Source of the DNA: Picosynechococcus sp. PCC 7117
GTDB lineage: Bacteria > Cyanobacteriota > Cyanobacteriia > Cyanobacteriales > MRBY01
Direction: 5' to 3'
DNA length: 64,000 nt
Assembly: GCF_001693275.1 (NCBI RefSeq)
Contig: NZ_CP016477.1
Span: 1,922,001-1,986,000 of the forward strand
In this document: positions 56,123-64,000 of the stretch, piece by piece
How positions within the stretch are numbered: position 1 is the stretch's first letter
Layout of the letters: every line of letters begins with the position of its first letter
The notes under the pieces: generated by a model
What the model saw: the letters and a program-made list of their open reading frames with translations, nothing else
The model's database searches: none
Told to the model about the DNA's origin: nothing
Program-made: the position numbers and the translations under genes

Positions 56123-56401
56123 TTATGCTTCTTCCGGACAAATGGTCAGTTGTGCCGGGGGCATCGTTTGATTTAAAACAACCTGGGTAATTGTGGCCTG
56201 TTCTCGTTCCAAGTCTTCTTGGTAACCCGCCAGATGACAGCGGGCTATTTTTTCACTGGAAAAAGGGCCAAAGTAGTAGACACAAAATGGATTCATGGTA
56301 GTCACTTTGAGCCACCAATCGCGGTTATAGGGTTGGTTGAGATAATAAAATACAGAACCCAGGGCTAGGGAATAAACCGCAAAAATAATTAAACCAGTCA
56401 T
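56123..56401 (-). CDS. DUF1816 family protein
   Basis: 92 residues. An N-terminal hydrophobic segment (MTGLIIFAVYSLALGSVFYY) is followed by the DUF1816 signature WWLKVTTMNPFCVYYFGPFS and AGYQEDLEREQATITQVVL. The family is restricted to cyanobacteria and is sometimes fused to phycobilisome linker (CpcD) domains; its function is unknown. The hydrophobic start suggests membrane attachment. Confidence 0.8.
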   Translation of the reverse strand: MTGLIIFAVYSLALGSVFYYLNQPYNRDWWLKVTTMNPFCVYYFGPFSSEKIARCHLAGYQEDLEREQATITQVVLNQTMPPAQLTICPEEA

Positions 56402-56680
56402 TGTTCAAACCTCACTACAGCAAAAGTCAATATTTATGTAGATGCTTCAGCAGACGAATTTCGCAATTTCGACCAGAAATCAATGGTTTTCGCCAATATT
56501 TGTTGCTAGGCACTGGACGAGGAGACTTTTGGTTGAAAAATTCTCCTAGGCGATCGCCCACTGAATAATATGACTCCTTAAATGCTAGCGAAGTTTCCAG
56601 GGCACAGACCCCAAGCAGTTGAGGAAATTCACGAAAGCGTACTATCGTATAAACAGTCCCATACACCAGAAAATACCGCG

Positions 56681-57040
56681 ATGACTGCTGAGAATAATGC
56701 TTCCGACAAGGCTTTAGAGTTGATGAAAAACTTTGCCGAAAAATACGCCCAACGCACAGGCACCTATTTTTGTGTCGATCCTTCGGTAACGGCAGTTGTG
56801 ATCGAAGGCCTCGCTAAACATAAAGAAGAATTGGGTGCACCCCTCTGTCCCTGTCGCCATTACGAAGACAAAAAAGCGGAAGTCGACAATGCCTTTTGGA
56901 ACTGCCCCTGTGTCCCCATGCGGGAGCGCAATGATTGTCACTGTATGCTCTTTATCACCGAAGACAACGATTTCGCTGGCGATAAGCAGGAAATTGAACT
57001 GGATTACGTCAAAGAAGTAGCGGCGAGCATGAAAGGATAG
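56681..57040 (+). CDS. ftrC: Ferredoxin:thioredoxin reductase catalytic subunit
   Basis: Transfers electrons from ferredoxin to thioredoxin through a 4Fe-4S cluster and a redox disulfide. The 119 residues carry all motif cysteines: FCVDP, LCPCRHYED, WNCPCVPMRERNDCHCML (CPC, CPC and CHC). The start is ATG 56681 (MTAENNASDKALELMKNF); the frame is open 33 codons earlier without support. The variable subunit ftrV is not in the window. A DUF309 gene follows after 5 bp. Confidence 0.96.
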   Translation: MTAENNASDKALELMKNFAEKYAQRTGTYFCVDPSVTAVVIEGLAKHKEELGAPLCPCRHYEDKKAEVDNAFWNCPCVPMRERNDCHCMLFITEDNDFAGDKQEIELDYVKEVAASMKG

Positions 57041-57045
57041 AGCCG

Positions 57046-57429
57046 ATGACAATTCCAGAGACTTTTTTCGTGGGGGTAGAGCAACTAAACACTCAACAGT
57101 TTTATGCGTGCCACGATACCCTTGAGGCTCTGTGGTTTGAGGCTATGGAGCCAGAAAAGTCTCTTTACCAAGGTATTTTGCAAATTGCCGTGGCTTGTTA
57201 TCACCTCAGTAATGATAATCTCAGGGGCGCGACAATTCTCATGGGAGAAGGGCTACGTCGCCTCCGCCAGACGGAAGAAGAAGTTTACGGTGGCCTGAAT
57301 CTCGTGGACTTTATTCAGCAGGGAGAGGTGCTGCTCGCCAGTTTGCAACAGTTACCCACGGCAGAGGTGACAACTTTTTATCAGGCGCTCCAAGCAGAGA
57401 ATCGTTTCCCACGCCTCAATCCCGTTTAG
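57046..57429 (+). CDS. DUF309 family protein
   Basis: 127 residues with the DUF309 pattern GVEQLNTQQFYACHDTLEAL and YQGILQIAVACYHLSNDNLRGATIL, a helical bundle with a conserved His-Asp region. The biochemical role is unknown. Only 5 bp separate it from ftrC, so it is cotranscribed and probably translationally coupled. Confidence 0.88.
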   Translation: MTIPETFFVGVEQLNTQQFYACHDTLEALWFEAMEPEKSLYQGILQIAVACYHLSNDNLRGATILMGEGLRRLRQTEEEVYGGLNLVDFIQQGEVLLASLQQLPTAEVTTFYQALQAENRFPRLNPV

Positions 57430-57448
57430 GTTGTTTCTTCTCTAAATA

Positions 57449-58687
57449 TTAAAGTGCCAAAAGATGACTAGCGATACGGTGGGCCGCCCCAGCCGTCCCC
57501 ATGCGCTCCTGGCCGTTGATGGCGATCGCCTGGAGTAAATCAGGATGACTCAGCAGAAAATCCACTTTGTCAGGAACGGCTTTGGGGCTAGAACAAAGAA
57601 GCACGGATTCTCCCAGGAGCCGGGTTTGGGCATCAGCGAAGGCCGGGGTAAATTGGGGGCCAGCACCGACGATGGTCAAAGCAGGCTTTCCAAGGCCAAC
57701 AAATTGTTCGGTGGCCGTACCCGCCATGGCGATCGCCAAATCAGCACAGTGCAAACTTTCGGCATAGCGATGTTGGGTGAAGACAAGCTGAGCTTTATTT
57801 TGCTGGAAAACCTGGGCTTCAGGATCACCAAACGTGAGTTCAGTGGGCTGAGAATCGAGTTTTTGCCAACCTAGAGAGGACAAACAGTCGAAGAATTCTC
57901 CTGGGTCGAGACTAGGGGCGATCGCCGCAATAAAATTCACCGCCTGGTACTTTTCCACAAATAATTGTGCGGCTTGAAGAATTTTTTGCCAATTGTGCAG
58001 GGCTTCCGGGGGGCGCGAACCGGGCAGTAAGACAAAAGTCAAAGTTTGTTTTGTTTCCTTCTGGGGCAAATTTTCAGGAGGTTCGAGACCATCCATCATG
58101 GGATTGCCTAAATTTACGGCGGGAATCTTGTAGGTTCTTAAAACATCGGTGGTGAGGCGATCGCGCGGATAAACAGCCACACATTTTTTCCGACTGAGCA
58201 GCCACCGTTCCCAAGGCAAATAAACTGACCCAAACCACTTTTCAAGGGCAGAGGTTTTCGGGAGCCAATTTCCCTGGCGATCGCGCAAATAATATTCTGA
58301 CTTTGCTGTCCCCACAAAAGCATATCGGCAACCACTGAGCCAAGCAAAAATGAGCGGGACAATATCACCCACCGCAAGAATTAAGGACTTTTCTTTTCCT
58401 TGATTTTTCCACCGTTTCACAGCCTGATATTGTTGCCAAGTGAGCTGCAGTAAACCCCCTTTAAGATCCCGCATTAATTGCCGATTATCCATATAAACAA
58501 AGCCCCCGGAAGGCATTTGCTGGGTACGACCAATGATCGGTATATCTAATTTTTGGTAGGCATGACCTGTACCAACAATAGGCAACGTAGCGAGGCTCAC
58601 CTCTGGGTTTTGGGCTTGGATGGCGCTGAGGATTTGGACGGCGATCGCATCTTCTCCGTGGCCATTACTGAGACATAAAATCCGCAT
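57449..58687 (-). CDS. Lipid-A-disaccharide synthase-related protein
   Basis: 412-residue GT-B-fold protein related to LpxB: LCLSNGHGEDAIAVQILSAI, GFVYMDNRQLMRDLKGGLLQ, LPGSRPPEALHNW and AMAGTATEQFVGLGKPALTI. This distinct LpxB-like family is conserved in cyanobacteria and plant plastids; its donor and acceptor are unknown and it is not the true LpxB. The 3' neighbour gene (YqiA-like esterase) lies upstream on the same strand with only 3 bp between them. Confidence 0.88.
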   Translation of the reverse strand: MRILCLSNGHGEDAIAVQILSAIQAQNPEVSLATLPIVGTGHAYQKLDIPIIGRTQQMPSGGFVYMDNRQLMRDLKGGLLQLTWQQYQAVKRWKNQGKEKSLILAVGDIVPLIFAWLSGCRYAFVGTAKSEYYLRDRQGNWLPKTSALEKWFGSVYLPWERWLLSRKKCVAVYPRDRLTTDVLRTYKIPAVNLGNPMMDGLEPPENLPQKETKQTLTFVLLPGSRPPEALHNWQKILQAAQLFVEKYQAVNFIAAIAPSLDPGEFFDCLSSLGWQKLDSQPTELTFGDPEAQVFQQNKAQLVFTQHRYAESLHCADLAIAMAGTATEQFVGLGKPALTIVGAGPQFTPAFADAQTRLLGESVLLCSSPKAVPDKVDFLLSHPDLLQAIAINGQERMGTAGAAHRIASHLLAL

Positions 58688-58690
58688 CGG

Positions 58691-59311
58691 TTAACCCCCA
58701 AATAAAAACTGTTTTGTTTCTTGCACAAGCGTGTCTAAGCAATTACCTAAACTGTGGTCACTGTCGAGGGAAATCAACGTTGTCCAGGGTCGATCTTTAC
58801 AATAATCTTCGCTCACTTGAATGGGTACTGTCTCATCGTGAATGCCGTGGAGAATTAACGTTGATGTTGTATTTTTAAATGAATAATTCGCGTAAGTTTC
58901 TGCATCTTGAAAAAAGTTGTAGTGGAGAGGAATTTCCCGCTGGTAGCTGTAGTGAAACACCGGACGATAAATTTCTTTTTGCCATTCTGCGATGCTAGTT
59001 TCGCCTAAGCGACGACGCCAATTGGTGGTGAATTGGAAAGCCGGGGCCAGCAAAACAATTTTTTTAATCAGTTCTGGACATTGTTCCGCCAGGATTGCCG
59101 CAGTGAGGCCCCCCAAACTTGAACCAATGATGTAACTGGGTTCTGTGAGCAGGGGTTTAAGCTGCGCCAGTTGTCGGGAAATAGTCAAGCCACCGAAATC
59201 GTCTTGATTAAGATCGGGAATAACGAGATCAGGGATATGTTCGGCAAAATATTGGGCTTTGCGGGATTGGGGACTAGAAGCGAAGCCGTGGAGATAGAGG
59301 GTGCGGGTCAT
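58691..59311 (-). CDS. YqiA/YcfP-type alpha/beta hydrolase (esterase)
   Basis: 206-residue small hydrolase: LYLHGFASSPQSRKAQYFAE, nucleophile elbow IGSSLGGLTAAILAE, acid LHGIHDETVP and His DSDHSLGN. All triad residues are present. Substrate unknown. Its stop is 3 bp from the start of the LpxB-related gene, so the two form an operon. Confidence 0.88.
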   Translation of the reverse strand: MTRTLYLHGFASSPQSRKAQYFAEHIPDLVIPDLNQDDFGGLTISRQLAQLKPLLTEPSYIIGSSLGGLTAAILAEQCPELIKKIVLLAPAFQFTTNWRRRLGETSIAEWQKEIYRPVFHYSYQREIPLHYNFFQDAETYANYSFKNTTSTLILHGIHDETVPIQVSEDYCKDRPWTTLISLDSDHSLGNCLDTLVQETKQFLFGG

Positions 59312-59382
59312 CAGCCAGGGAAACGGACAGCACAGACCATCATCTAATATTTTGGGTGTTTGGGCGAAGGGTGATCGCCTTT

Positions 59383-59769
59383 CTATTTGTCATCAAGAGT
59401 CTCAAGAATTGCATTTTCATAAAGATCAGCCACAGCACATTCAAATTCAATACTAGGGAGCCAAAAGGTTTCGTCGGGGCCGTAGTCGCTGTAGCCCCAC
59501 ATCCGGCCCGATTGCCGCTGGTAAAGGGCCACAGAAATTTGTTGACTGTCGATTAAAACATATTCCTGGAGGCTGGGGATTTGCCGATAGAGCTTTAGTT
59601 TACGGCTTTGGTCATAGTTGGCGGTGCTGGGAGAAAGGACTTCTACAACCACCGTGGGATGCTGAATCTCCTTTGCTGTGTGATTACCGTTTCCATTGCG
59701 GTACAGGCTTATTAGCAGATAAGGTTTAATGTTGGCAGAGGGGTTAGCCTGCGTTTTTTGTTTATGGTG
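59383..59769 (-). pseudogene. 5'-truncated Uma2-family (DUF820) endonuclease remnant
   Basis: The minus-strand frame is open from a stop at 59770-59772 down to TAG 59383 and matches the C-terminal half of Uma2-type PD-(D/E)xK proteins: TAKEIQHPTVVVEVLSPST, RKLKLYRQIPSLQEYVLIDS. Full-length members are about 190 residues; here only about 100 are recognisable, the N-terminal third is missing, and no ATG occurs in the open part (the first start is a GTG in mid-domain). The upstream stop coincides with the recG ATG on the other strand. Most likely a decayed gene. Confidence 0.7.
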
Positions 59770-59771
59770 TT

Positions 59772-62240
59772 ATGAATCAGCCGGATTTTTTGCGATTACA
59801 AAAAGCCTTATCCATCGAAGCGGAACGGGGCTTTCAGGATCTCCAGGGCCATCAGCATCGTTTTAGTGAATTTCTTTGCCTGAGTTTTGGCGCAGTTCCC
59901 CCGGCAGGCATTGATCCGGATCAGCGACGCCGGTGGCAAGCATTTGCCCAGAAATTTGCCGATTACCCCGTGGCAACGTTAGGCGATCGCCGTCTTTTGG
60001 TGGCTGGGGCGAGACGTTTTTTGCAGCAACTTAAACAAGAACTAGAACAGCCAAGCCAGATTGCTCCCAAAGCGAAAGTTCCCCGCACCCAATCGGTTTG
60101 TGAAAGTAATGTCAAAAGTTCAACCTATGGCAAGAGAATTTCCCTAGATCAACCGCTAATGTATTTGCCAGGCATCGGGCCGAAACGCAGCAACCAATTG
60201 GCAAAACTAGGTTTAGAGACGGTGCGAGATGCCCTCTTTTACTACCCCCGACAGCACATCGACTATGCCAAGCAGGTTAAAATCACTGACCTAGAAGCGG
60301 GAGAAACGGTGACTCTGGTGGGCCATGTGGTGCGTTGCAATATTTTTACCAGCCCGAAAAACCAGAAGCTCAGTATTTTCGAACTCTGGCTGCGGGATAG
60401 CAGTGGCCGCATTAAGCTCAGTCGTTTCTATGCGGGCACCCGTTACAGTAATCGGGGTTGGCAAGAAAAAATGAAACGGCAATATCCCCAGGGGGTGGCG
60501 ATCGCCGCGTCGGGATTGGTGAAAAAAAATAAATATGGCCTCACCCTCGACAACCCAGAAATTGAGGTGCTCGACAGCAGTGGCGCTGATATCAAATCCC
60601 TCAAAATTGGCCGAGTATTGCCCGTTTATCCCCTCACGGAAGGGGTTCCCGCTGACCTAATTCGGAAGGTGGTCATTAACTCTCTACCTGCCATTGCACA
60701 GCTTAAGGATGCCTTTCCCACCGCTTTTCGGGAGCAACATGGGCTGATGAAACTCCAAGAGGCGATCGCCAATATTCATTTCCCAGAAAATGCCGAAATT
60801 CTCCAACGGGCGCGGCAACGGCTGGTTTTCGATGAATTTTTCTACTTGCAACTGGGTTTCCTCCAACGGCGGCAACAGGAAAAAGCCAGTCAGAAAAGTG
60901 CTGTGTTTATTCCCCAGGGGGAACTCATTGAGCGTTTTGAAAAACTGCTGCCCTTCCAACTCACCAACGCCCAGCAACGGGTGATCACTGAAATTCTTGC
61001 GGATCTGGCCCAGTCAACGCCAATGAATCGCCTTGTCCAGGGGGATGTGGGGGCGGGGAAAACTGTGGTGGCAGTCTTTGCAATCCTCGCCGCGATCCAG
61101 TCCGGCTACCAAGCCGCTCTCATGGCGCCCACGGAAGTCCTTGCCGAGCAGCATTACCGGAAATTGGTGGGCTGGTTTAACCTGCTCCATCTGCCCGTAG
61201 AACTGCTCACGGGTTCGACAAAAACGAAAAAACGCCGGGAGATCCACAGCCAACTGCAAACAGGAGAGCTCAAAGTTCTGGTCGGTACCCACGCCCTGAT
61301 TGAAGATCCGGTGCAATTTCAAAATTTGGGTCTGGTGGTGATCGACGAACAACACCGCTTCGGCGTCCAACAACGGGGTAAACTCCTCGCCAAGGGGAAA
61401 GCGCCCCACGTCCTCACCATGACTGCGACCCCGATTCCCCGGAGTTTGGCCCTCACCCTCCATGGGGATTTGGATGTTAGTCAAATTGATGAGCTGCCCC
61501 CCGGTCGCCAACCCATTGATACGCGGGTGATCAAAGGAGGCGATCGCCACAAAGCCTACGAACTGATTAAGCGAGAAGTGGCCCAGGGTCGCCAAGCCTA
61601 CGTCATCTTTCCGCTAATTGAAGAATCCGAAAAACTCGAAGCCAAGGCCGCCGTCGCCGAACACCAAAGGCTTTCTGAGCAAGTGTTCAAGAGCTTTAAC
61701 GTGGGTCTGCTGCACGGCCGGATGAAATCCGAGGAAAAAGACGCCGCCCTCAATGCTTTCCGCGATAACCAAAACCACATTATTGTTTCCACCACCGTGA
61801 TCGAAGTGGGGGTTGATGTACCCAATGCGACGGTAATGCTGATCGAAAATGCCGAACGCTTTGGCCTCTCCCAGTTGCACCAGTTGCGGGGGCGCGTCGG
61901 TCGGGGTCAACATCAATCCCACTGTTTGCTCGTCACCAATAGTAAAAATCCTGATTCTCAAACTCGTCTCCGGGTGTTGGAGCAATCCACCGACGGTTTT
62001 TTTATCTCAGAAATGGATCTACGCCTGCGGGGGCCGGGGGAAGTGCTGGGGACGAAACAGTCGGGTCTCCCGGATTTTGCCCTAGCCAGTCTGACAGAAG
62101 ATCAAGAAGTGCTCCTCATCGCCCGACAAGCGGCAGAACAATTGCTCAAAATTGATCCTCTCCTCGAACAATATCCCTTGATGCAACAGGAACTCCAGCG
62201 CAAATACCAAAAATTGTTGGGGGCTGACGTCCTGACCTAG
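59772..62240 (+). CDS. recG: ATP-dependent DNA helicase RecG
   Basis: Remodels stalled replication forks and Holliday junctions. At 822 residues it has the cyanobacterial N-terminal extension (about 1-125), a wedge/OB domain (about 175-280, VTLVGHVVRCNIF), and superfamily 2 helicase motifs: VQGDVGAGKTVVA (Walker A), VIDEQHRFGVQQR (DEQH box), TMTATPIPRSL, VSTTVIEVGVDVPNATVM and QLRGRVGRG. It overlaps the EamA gene stop tail to tail. Confidence 0.97.
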   Translation: MNQPDFLRLQKALSIEAERGFQDLQGHQHRFSEFLCLSFGAVPPAGIDPDQRRRWQAFAQKFADYPVATLGDRRLLVAGARRFLQQLKQELEQPSQIAPKAKVPRTQSVCESNVKSSTYGKRISLDQPLMYLPGIGPKRSNQLAKLGLETVRDALFYYPRQHIDYAKQVKITDLEAGETVTLVGHVVRCNIFTSPKNQKLSIFELWLRDSSGRIKLSRFYAGTRYSNRGWQEKMKRQYPQGVAIAASGLVKKNKYGLTLDNPEIEVLDSSGADIKSLKIGRVLPVYPLTEGVPADLIRKVVINSLPAIAQLKDAFPTAFREQHGLMKLQEAIANIHFPENAEILQRARQRLVFDEFFYLQLGFLQRRQQEKASQKSAVFIPQGELIERFEKLLPFQLTNAQQRVITEILADLAQSTPMNRLVQGDVGAGKTVVAVFAILAAIQSGYQAALMAPTEVLAEQHYRKLVGWFNLLHLPVELLTGSTKTKKRREIHSQLQTGELKVLVGTHALIEDPVQFQNLGLVVIDEQHRFGVQQRGKLLAKGKAPHVLTMTATPIPRSLALTLHGDLDVSQIDELPPGRQPIDTRVIKGGDRHKAYELIKREVAQGRQAYVIFPLIEESEKLEAKAAVAEHQRLSEQVFKSFNVGLLHGRMKSEEKDAALNAFRDNQNHIIVSTTVIEVGVDVPNATVMLIENAERFGLSQLHQLRGRVGRGQHQSHCLLVTNSKNPDSQTRLRVLEQSTDGFFISEMDLRLRGPGEVLGTKQSGLPDFALASLTEDQEVLLIARQAAEQLLKIDPLLEQYPLMQQELQRKYQKLLGADVLT

Positions 62241-63082
62241 GGGGCAACATCGCCGGTTTTTTTCAGACAGAAACTCCCTCCTAAAATTAGGGAAGCGCCC
62301 AGAATAATATTTACGGAAAGCTCTTCTTGGAAAAAGACGATGCCACAGACAATAGTGCTTAAAATTTCGAGATAACAAAGTAGGGCTGTGGTCGAGGCTT
62401 TGAGTTTACTAAGGGCAGAAAAAAACAGCATAAAACCAATAATCCCGATGGAAATACCGTAAATCCCTCCCATGGTGAACTGAAATAGGCTGGGCCAAGG
62501 TTGAGTTCCCAGCAGAAAAGGAAAGGAAACGACGCCAGCCACAAGGTTTTGGTAAAAAATCAGCCGATATACCGAAAAATCAGCGGCTTTAACTTTGTAC
62601 ATCACCACGGTAGACGCCACCAAAACGGCAGCAATGAGAACGCTGGTAAGACCCAAGAAGCTCCGGCTCGATAGACTAATTTCCGCATCAGCGTAGATAA
62701 CGATGATCCCTAAAATGAAGCAGGGCAATAGCCACAGGTTACGGCGGGGAATCGTTTCTTTGAGAAAAATCCAACTCAATAGGGTCGTAAATAGGGGCCA
62801 GGTGTAGAGGATCACGACGGCACTGCTGAGGTCGGCATAGCTAAAGCCAATGATATAGCATAGTCCCCGCACAGCATCGAGAAAGGAGATAAGCAACAAA
62901 AAAGGAGTTGCGCCCCAAAAAAGGGGTTCCTGACGGTAGAGGAATAAACCTGAGACGAAGATTAGGGGAATGCCCGCCCGAAAAAAGGTCATCACGAGGG
63001 GAGACAAAGCGGCCAATTTGATAAAGACGCCGGAGGTCCCCAAAATCAGGGTGGCGATCGCCAATTGCAGTACAGGACTCAT
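62237..63082 (-). CDS. EamA/DMT family transporter
   Basis: About 281 residues with ten transmembrane helices in two EamA repeats; the first repeat begins LQLAIATLILGTSGVFIKLA, and repeat ends include SSAVVILYTWPLFTTLLSWI and ILSTIVCGIVFFQEELSVNI. Drug/metabolite exporters of this type move amino acids, nucleosides or other small metabolites; the substrate is unknown. TTG 63085 opens the frame; ATG 63082 is the likelier start. Confidence 0.9.
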   Translation of the reverse strand: MSPVLQLAIATLILGTSGVFIKLAALSPLVMTFFRAGIPLIFVSGLFLYRQEPLFWGATPFLLLISFLDAVRGLCYIIGFSYADLSSAVVILYTWPLFTTLLSWIFLKETIPRRNLWLLPCFILGIIVIYADAEISLSSRSFLGLTSVLIAAVLVASTVVMYKVKAADFSVYRLIFYQNLVAGVVSFPFLLGTQPWPSLFQFTMGGIYGISIGIIGFMLFFSALSKLKASTTALLCYLEILSTIVCGIVFFQEELSVNIILGASLILGGSFCLKKTGDVAP

Positions 63083-63321
63083 CAAAGGTTTTTAGACAGT
63101 GTAGAAAACAGGCCACAGAGACCGACCTATGTAAGGTAACCCTCAACAACTCCTAGCGCTAGCCCCTGACAAGATCAAAAACAACATGATCACCCAAAAA
63201 TAGTCAATTAAATTCTCAATAATATTGAAAAACTCTTTTATTAGTAGATTGTACTTAAATGAACCTGTTATCTTAGAAAAGTTGAAATAACAGTGATTAC
63301 ATGCAAGCGCTGGAGCACACT

Positions 63322-63960
63322 ATGACACAGACTCTCACCGCCCAGGATGCCTTTCGGGCTGCCTACGAAAACCGCTATACCTGGGATCAAGATTTTCCCG
63401 GCTTTACTGCCACCGTTACCTTTACCCATGGCGACCAGAGCTACACCGGCACAGTAGCCATCAAAGCCGATATGTCCTTTGAGGTCACAGGGATTGAAGC
63501 CGAAGCAGCAAAAAAAGAAATCGAAGGTCAACTGTGGGAAATCACTGTCCACCGAGTACGCCGCTCCTTTGAAGACAGCCACGGCAAAAATAGCTTTGAA
63601 TTTGGCGAAAAGTTTGCCGACGGTGCCCAGGAAATCCAAGTGACTGGCGCGTCCATGGGGAATTCCTACAAAATCAAAAATAATGTCGTTACCTTTGTGA
63701 ACCGCAAGATCCGCGACATCATCGTTAACATCAATACCTTTGACGTGCTCAATACCGACGAAGGCTATCTTTCTTTGGGCTATGATTCGGTCTACTTTGA
63801 TGCGGCCACCAAAGAACCTAAAGCGGGTAAAAGCCTTTTCCGAGATAGCTTCGAAAAAGTTAGCGGTTACTATGTCCTCACCCGTCGGGAAATTACTTAC
63901 CTAGAAAACGATCAAGAAGTTGATAAAAAAGTGTTTACTTTCACTGATATCCAATTTTAG
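63322..63960 (+). CDS. DUF3386 family protein
   Basis: 212 residues beginning MTQTLTAQDAFRAAYENRYT; text such as FPGFTATVTFTHGDQSYTGT, WEITVHRVRRSFEDSHGKN and YLSLGYDSVYFDAAT matches the cyanobacterial DUF3386 family, a predicted all-beta protein of unknown function. A GGAG 6 nt before ATG 63322 favours this start over the ATG at 63301. Soluble; no signal peptide. Confidence 0.82.
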   Translation: MTQTLTAQDAFRAAYENRYTWDQDFPGFTATVTFTHGDQSYTGTVAIKADMSFEVTGIEAEAAKKEIEGQLWEITVHRVRRSFEDSHGKNSFEFGEKFADGAQEIQVTGASMGNSYKIKNNVVTFVNRKIRDIIVNINTFDVLNTDEGYLSLGYDSVYFDAATKEPKAGKSLFRDSFEKVSGYYVLTRREITYLENDQEVDKKVFTFTDIQF

Positions 63961-64000
63961 AGTGTGATCTAGGACATCATGTCGTTCTATTTGTGGCAAA

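Overview
The window is ordinary-density chromosome from a unicellular beta-cyanobacterium. It carries beta-carboxysome genes (ccmKKLMN next to rbcL), psaM, nblA, cpcS, pam68, Fd-dependent nitrite reductase, ferredoxin:thioredoxin reductase and the SufR-type suf regulon, and it is studded with the HIP1 palindrome GCGATCGC. Gene order and protein sequences resemble the Picosynechococcus (Synechococcus sp. PCC 7002) lineage; this is my recognition, not a database match. I saw no rRNA, tRNA, CRISPR array, prophage or intact insertion sequence.

Layout. 1-12.7 kb is an inorganic-carbon island: rbcL (cut by the window edge) and ccmN-M-L-K1-K2 on the minus strand, a SulP/BicA-like anion transporter, then divergently the CO2-uptake NDH-1 genes ndhF4-ndhD4-cupB. 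12.8-15.8 kb holds speA and a membrane-anchored unknown. 15.8-21.6 kb is sufBCDS with divergent sufR and two SufR operators between them. 21.6-26.8 kb holds mutM, a vapBC-type toxin-antitoxin pair, a sugar-nucleotide epimerase, a half-length Tab2-like protein, the divergent pair nblA/cpcS, and rpsO-pam68. 27-36.3 kb is biosynthesis: aroF, a thiO-thiG fusion, nirA behind a textbook NtcA promoter, hemF, panB and lnt. 36.4-42.5 kb has a DUF760 protein, a group 2 sigma factor, terC, psaM, comB, a PerR-like repressor, a 30-residue membrane peptide and a branched-chain-amino-acid-type binding lipoprotein. A 37-bp tandem repeat array follows, then acs. 44.9-52 kb has a TPR membrane protein, a membrane NERD protein, a nitroreductase, a cytochrome b561-like protein, an AarF/UbiB kinase and a carboxyl-terminal protease. 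A 738-bp gene-poor gap precedes remA-gmk-clpP1. 54.3-64 kb has a methyltransferase, lexA, a DUF1816 protein, ftrC, a DUF309 protein, an LpxB-related protein, a YqiA-like esterase, a decayed Uma2 gene, recG, an EamA transporter and a DUF3386 protein.

How it works together. The first 12.7 kb combines bicarbonate import (SulP), CO2 hydration at a specialised NDH-1 complex (NdhF4/NdhD4/CupB), carboxysome shell and scaffold (CcmK/L/M/N) and Rubisco. A motif matching the RbcR consensus lies upstream of rbcL. Nitrogen status is visible in the NtcA site before nirA, and iron/redox status in the SufR operators. nblA (phycobilisome breakdown) and cpcS (bilin attachment) share one divergent control region.

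Limits. No wholly new multi-gene system is evident; most of the window is core genome. The best leads are small: three short genes (49, 30 and 53 residues), the 37-bp repeat array, the half-length Tab2 protein, the four-module CcmM with unusual cysteine placement, the near-identical ccmK tracts, and the structured gap before remA. Functions were assigned by recognising sequence, without alignment or search.
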